Below are positions 40,078-43,301 of a stretch of DNA of 43,301 nt, piece after piece. The notes under the pieces are model-generated. The model was given only the letters and a program-made list of their open reading frames with translations, had not been told where the DNA came from and searched no databases. Source of the stretch: JAAYCI01 sp031548875 (lineage in GTDB: Bacteria > Bacillota > Clostridia > Oscillospirales > Ruminococcaceae); the NCBI GenBank assembly GCA_031548875.1, contig JAVBQQ010000024.1, forward strand, positions 1 through 43,301, read 5' to 3'. Each line of letters starts with the position of its first letter. Position 1 is the first letter of the stretch. A program made the translations under genes and the position numbers.

Positions 40078-41208
40078 TTGAAGCTTGTTCTTGTGGAAGA
40101 ACTGGAAAGCGGCATGACACTGGCCGAAGATGTGTTTGCCTCTGAAGACAGTGTCTCCCCCATTATCCGGGGCGGCATCGTACTCACCGATTATGTCATC
40201 GCCCACATGAAGCGGCGCGGCATACGTTCCGTGTACGTAGAGCGCACCGGCGAGAATGAAGACGAGGACGCCGAGGAGCCCCAATCTCCCCCCGCGCTGG
40301 ACCCCGCCCTCCAGAAGGAGGCGCTCACCAGCATCGAGGAGCTCTTCCTCACGGCCGGCCAGAAGGACGGGCCACTGGTGTCTGCACAAACGGTGCAGCA
40401 TCTGGATTCCGTCGTGCACCGGCTGGTGGATTCGCTGGTGACCGTGGAAAAGACACTCGTCAATATCACCGATCTGAAGAGTTTCGACGACTATACCTAT
40501 CACCATTCGCTCAGCGTGGCCGTGCTGGCCATTGCCATGGGCCAGTACCTTGGCATGTCCGAGGTCGAGCTGAACCGCCTTGGCACAAGCGCCATCCTGC
40601 ACGACATCGGCAAGACGGCCATCCCTATCGACCTTATCCGCAAGTCGTCCAAGCTCAGCCCGCAGGAGTTCGACCTCATAAAAACCCATTCCAGTGCCGG
40701 GTACAACTACCTCACCAAGAACAACATCGGCGACGTGGAGATCTGGCAGGGAGTTTTGTGCCACCACGAACGCATAGACGGCTCGGGCTATCCGGGCAAC
40801 CTGCGCGGGATTGACATCCCCAAATGGAGCCGTATCATCTCGGTAGCCGACGTATACGATGCGCTCACTTCTTTCCGGCCGTACCGCCGGCCCATGCAGC
40901 CGGCGGACGCCATCGAGTATATCATGGGCGGCACCGGCAGCGCCTTCGACTTCGATATGGTCACCGCGCTGGTGCGCAAGGTGGATCTGTATCCCGTGGG
41001 CAGCCGGGTGGAACTTTCCAACGGGCACACCGCCATGGTGATGGACAACGACAACCAGATGCGCCCCATCGTCTGCCTCGAATCAAACGGGGATCTTGTG
41101 GACCTGTACCGCGACAGGCGCTACCTGTCAGTGGTCATCAACCGCCTGGTGCTGGACACAGCCGACACCTATGCCGCCGCTCCCGCCGCCAGCCTGCCGC
41201 TCGAGTAG
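40078..41208 (+). CDS. HD-GYP domain phosphodiesterase
   Basis: A 376-residue protein. An N-terminal region of about 70 residues (MKLVLVEELESGMTLAEDVFA, the DUF3391-like part seen before many HD-GYP domains) leads to the HD-GYP domain at about 130-285. Metal-binding residues include H142/H143, the HD pair at 175-176 in LHDIGK, H229/H230, GYP at 237-239 and D258. The set is intact, so hydrolysis of cyclic di-GMP or a related cyclic dinucleotide is expected. A C-terminal segment (about 305-370) may be regulatory. It starts at TTG 40078 with GAGGTGG about eight bases upstream. It is transcribed away from the NCS2 permease and is followed by a hairpin. The ligand or partner is not known. Confidence 0.92.
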   Translation: MKLVLVEELESGMTLAEDVFASEDSVSPIIRGGIVLTDYVIAHMKRRGIRSVYVERTGENEDEDAEEPQSPPALDPALQKEALTSIEELFLTAGQKDGPLVSAQTVQHLDSVVHRLVDSLVTVEKTLVNITDLKSFDDYTYHHSLSVAVLAIAMGQYLGMSEVELNRLGTSAILHDIGKTAIPIDLIRKSSKLSPQEFDLIKTHSSAGYNYLTKNNIGDVEIWQGVLCHHERIDGSGYPGNLRGIDIPKWSRIISVADVYDALTSFRPYRRPMQPADAIEYIMGGTGSAFDFDMVTALVRKVDLYPVGSRVELSNGHTAMVMDNDNQMRPIVCLESNGDLVDLYRDRRYLSVVINRLVLDTADTYAAAPAASLPLE

Positions 41209-41229
41209 ACGCCTGCATTATCTGCCATC

Positions 41230-41252
41230 CGCCGAAGCCTATGGTTTCGGCG
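41230..41252 (+). terminator. Ten-bp hairpin after the HD-GYP gene
   Basis: CGCCGAAGCC (41230-41239) pairs with GGTTTCGGCG (41243-41252) with one G-U and a TAT loop. No strong U tract follows. Confidence 0.6.
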
Positions 41253-41311
41253 TGATGATTACATATACATAGCACTACGCTGGGGGAACAAAAAACAGGG
41301 GGAGTTCAATC

Positions 41312-42094
41312 GTGAAAATGAAAAGAAAGATTGCAGCAGTTGTCGCCGCCCTTATGGCATTCAGTATTTTGTTCACCGGCTGTAACCAGAAGAAGGACAC
41401 GCGACAGTACATCCACACCATCGGCGTTGTCATCCAAAATGACCTGGACTATGTATTTGACGAACTGTATGTCTATCCGGCCATGAACATTGAGAATGCC
41501 GAGATGGGCCCTGATTTCATCCAGAACACGCGCGGCGTGACAAAAGTGGGCTCCTACGGTGTCACCGTAGAAGAGGCCGACGCCTATATGGTCTGGGTGC
41601 GGGATGAGAACGGCAGCGTATACACGTTCGACACCGTCGCGTTCGAAAACGCCGACTTCGGCGTCATCTCCTTCGACGACGACCTGTTCATGACCGTATA
41701 CCACCGCACTGGCGGCAGCGAAACAGTACCCGGCGAGTACGTATCACCCGACGACGCGCCCGACCAGCCGTACGTGCCGCTGAAAAAGCGCGTGGCTTAC
41801 GACTTTACCATAGACAACAAAACCAATATGGACTTCCGTTTCATCTCGATGCGCGAGGCGGACAACCAGAATCGCGGCGAGGTGGAGCTGTTCGTCGACA
41901 CACTGCCGGCAGGCAAATCGACCCCCATTAGCGGGAAGCTGTTCGAGGAAGACGAGGATATCACCGAATGGGTGCTGCATGTGGAAACCACAGACGACAC
42001 CCAGTTCACCTCTACGAACGTTTTCGACCCGTGGACGACCAACACGATCCTCATCACGCAGGAAGGCGACCAGGTCTCGCTGCAGATCAGCTGA
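41312..42094 (+). CDS. Lipoprotein of unknown function
   Basis: A 260-residue lipoprotein. The signal peptide has basic residues (MKMKRK), a hydrophobic core and the lipobox LFTGC with the lipidated Cys near residue 24. The mature part looks like two related beta-sandwich units: about 36-130 (IGVVIQNDLDYVFDELYVYPA) and about 165-258 (YDFTIDNKTNMDFRFISMREA, ending WTTNTILI), each with an N-x-x-x-D/F-F-x-x-x-x pattern. It starts at GTG 41312 with GGGGGAG seven bases upstream. It is alone on its strand after the HD-GYP gene and before a strong terminator. I do not recognise a binding site or enzyme motif; a surface role is likely. Confidence 0.82.
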   Translation: MKMKRKIAAVVAALMAFSILFTGCNQKKDTRQYIHTIGVVIQNDLDYVFDELYVYPAMNIENAEMGPDFIQNTRGVTKVGSYGVTVEEADAYMVWVRDENGSVYTFDTVAFENADFGVISFDDDLFMTVYHRTGGSETVPGEYVSPDDAPDQPYVPLKKRVAYDFTIDNKTNMDFRFISMREADNQNRGEVELFVDTLPAGKSTPISGKLFEEDEDITEWVLHVETTDDTQFTSTNVFDPWTTNTILITQEGDQVSLQIS

Positions 42095-42123
42095 CGACAC
42101 GGCGCCATATAACGAAACGCAAT

Positions 42124-42161
42124 GCGGCCGGCAGGGATTCCTGCCGGCCGCGTTTTGTTCT
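42124..42161. terminator. Strong hairpin between convergent genes
   Basis: GCGGCCGGCAGG (42124-42135) pairs perfectly with CCTGCCGGCCGC (42140-42151) around GATT, followed by GTTTTGTTCTT. It separates the lipoprotein from the FapA-family gene. Confidence 0.85.
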
Positions 42162-42188
42162 TCCCGTTGATCCTCGTTCCGCTCCGGT

Positions 42189-43301
42189 TCAATAGCTGCC
42201 AAAAACCAGTTCCCCACCGCTGCTCTTGTACACGCGGCAGAGGTTCTTCTTCTCCAGGCAGTTGGTGCTCAGCGCGCCAATGCTCACCTTGGTGGGTGGA
42301 TGCAACACGCGCGCGGTGAGCGTACAGTTGTTCACCTCCGCCATCTTTGCGTCCAGCGCCTGGATCGTCTCGGCCAGTTGGGCCATCTTCTTCTCGCTCA
42401 TTGGCATCTGTATCTTACTGCGCTGCAACAGTTGCAGGCGTTCGGGCGGCACCGGGCGCTCGTCCGCCACCAGTTTTTCGATATAGGTCACATTCTTCTG
42501 CATCTCTTCGATATGCCGGTTCACCTCCGCCTGCTGGTCCACCAGGCGCTTGCGGTCGGCCAAAAGCTTTGGGGTGACGCCCAGCACGATAATGCTGAGC
42601 GTATTGGATTCATTGCCGATCTCATTTGCCCTCACAGAGCCAAAGGAGGCGATCTTGCCGCCGCATATGATGCCGCGGCCTTTGGTCACATCCACCTCGC
42701 CCTCGCACTCCACCTGGCTGTTTATGATGGAGCTGGCATAAATGCTCTCCCCCGCGCGTACGGTGCAGTTTTCGATGAAGCCGGCCTTGATGTTTTTGCC
42801 TGCGTCCAGTATGGCGCGGCCGGTGCCGTTCACACCCTTTTCGATGATGATGTCGCCCCCGGCCTCCACTACCACGGCGCCGATCTGCCCGCGCAGTGTC
42901 ACATCGCCGCCAGCGTGGATCTCAAAGCCGTCCAGGATGTCGCCGTTCACCTGCACATCGCCCGAGAAGGTGATGTTGCCCACGTCATAGTCCACGTCCT
43001 GCACGCGCACCACCTTGTCCACACAAAAGCGGCCGCCGCGAAACACGAGGTTGCCACCATACAAGGCCTCCACGCGGGAGGCGTCGCCCGCAGCCTGTGT
43101 GCCCTCGCCGATGGGCAGGGCGGCTTTCTTGCCCGCGCGGGGCTTCAGCGCCGTACCCGTCACGCTGGTGCCGGGGGTGCCCTCGGTGGGCGCTGTCCCC
43201 TCGCAGATGACCGTGCCGGGTTGGCCATCTCGGATCAGCCCTAAGTCCCGGTCGTCCACCGAGCCCTCCGCTCTTGCGGGATCGCGTGTCACGGCGTCTC
43301 G
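42189..43301 (-). CDS. FapA (DUF342) family protein, N-terminus cut by window end
   Basis: About 370 C-terminal residues of a FapA-family protein. The beta-helical part is visible (VQVNGDILDGFEIHAGGDVTLRGQIGAVVVEAGGDIIIEKGVNG, then GKNIKAGFIENCTVRAGESIYASSIINSQVECEGEV), followed by a coiled coil (about residues 250-330 here: LADRKRLVDQQAEVNRHIEEMQKN). The ending LHPPTKVSIG and YKSSGGELVFGSY is typical. The frame stays open to the last base, so the N-terminal domain lies outside. FapA proteins are widespread in Firmicutes and Proteobacteria; their role is unclear, with links to polymer assembly and cell-surface processes. It converges with the lipoprotein gene. Confidence 0.9.
   Translation of the reverse strand, partial: RDAVTRDPARAEGSVDDRDLGLIRDGQPGTVICEGTAPTEGTPGTSVTGTALKPRAGKKAALPIGEGTQAAGDASRVEALYGGNLVFRGGRFCVDKVVRVQDVDYDVGNITFSGDVQVNGDILDGFEIHAGGDVTLRGQIGAVVVEAGGDIIIEKGVNGTGRAILDAGKNIKAGFIENCTVRAGESIYASSIINSQVECEGEVDVTKGRGIICGGKIASFGSVRANEIGNESNTLSIIVLGVTPKLLADRKRLVDQQAEVNRHIEEMQKNVTYIEKLVADERPVPPERLQLLQRSKIQMPMSEKKMAQLAETIQALDAKMAEVNNCTLTARVLHPPTKVSIGALSTNCLEKKNLCRVYKSSGGELVFGSY

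Overview
The window is about 43.3 kb of GC-rich chromosomal DNA and reads like a Gram-positive Clostridia, perhaps a high-GC Oscillospiraceae-type gut anaerobe. This rests on strong AGGAGG-type ribosome binding sites, TTGACA/TATAAT-type promoters in AT-rich gaps, U-tailed hairpin terminators, an LTA-synthase-type enzyme, FapA, UPF0316 and DUF1848 families, and an argCJBDF-carAB cluster. The genus is an inference. I saw no tRNA, rRNA, CRISPR array, insertion sequence or phage gene.

Layout. 1-3.1 kb (+): the 3' end of pgk, then malic enzyme tightly followed by a LarA-type nickel hydroxyacid racemase homologue. 3.2-5.4 kb: a short-chain dehydrogenase (-) and a fused MobA-MobB protein (+). 5.4-11 kb: a LysR regulator (-) diverges from a five-gene catabolic operon (cupin, SDR, BKACE/DUF849, cyclase-family hydrolase, 3-hydroxyacyl-CoA-dehydrogenase-family enzyme). 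Two inverted repeats lie in the shared control region and long perfect hairpins lie between genes. 11-17.9 kb: a DUF2284 protein, a YczE-like membrane protein, a small anchored coiled-coil protein, a hybrid histidine kinase, an LTA-synthase-like sulfatase-fold enzyme and an orphan FliD-like protein. 17.9-21.5 kb: class II aldolase, mtnK and mtnA, which look like a 5'-deoxyadenosine/MTA salvage (DHAP shunt) set, followed by a double zinc-ribbon protein. 21.6-27.6 kb: an unknown basic protein, a DUF1848 protein with a C-terminal CxxxCxxC, a tandem-duplicated DUF1287 protein, an SPFH/Arc/CPBP operon and a GNAT acetyltransferase. 27.6-37.6 kb (-): carB, carA, argF, argD, argB, argJ and argC, transcribed as argC-J-B-D-F-carA-B from one promoter in an AT-rich region. 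37.8-43.3 kb: a UPF0316 membrane protein, an NCS2 purine permease, an HD-GYP protein, a lipoprotein and a FapA-family protein cut by the window end.

How the genes work together. The arg/car cluster covers N-acetylglutamyl phosphate to citrulline plus carbamoyl phosphate, with recycling by ArgJ. The LysR-governed operon is best read as degradation of an unidentified 3-hydroxy acid or its lactone/amide: hydrolysis, oxidation to a beta-keto acid, then acetyl-CoA-dependent cleavage. Malic enzyme plus the LarA homologue suggest use of both malate enantiomers. The aldolase-mtnK-mtnA set would convert 5'-methylthioadenosine or 5'-deoxyadenosine sugars to dihydroxyacetone phosphate and an aldehyde.

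Start codons were chosen by ribosome-binding-site spacing and family alignment from memory. No database search was possible, so substrate assignments are inference.
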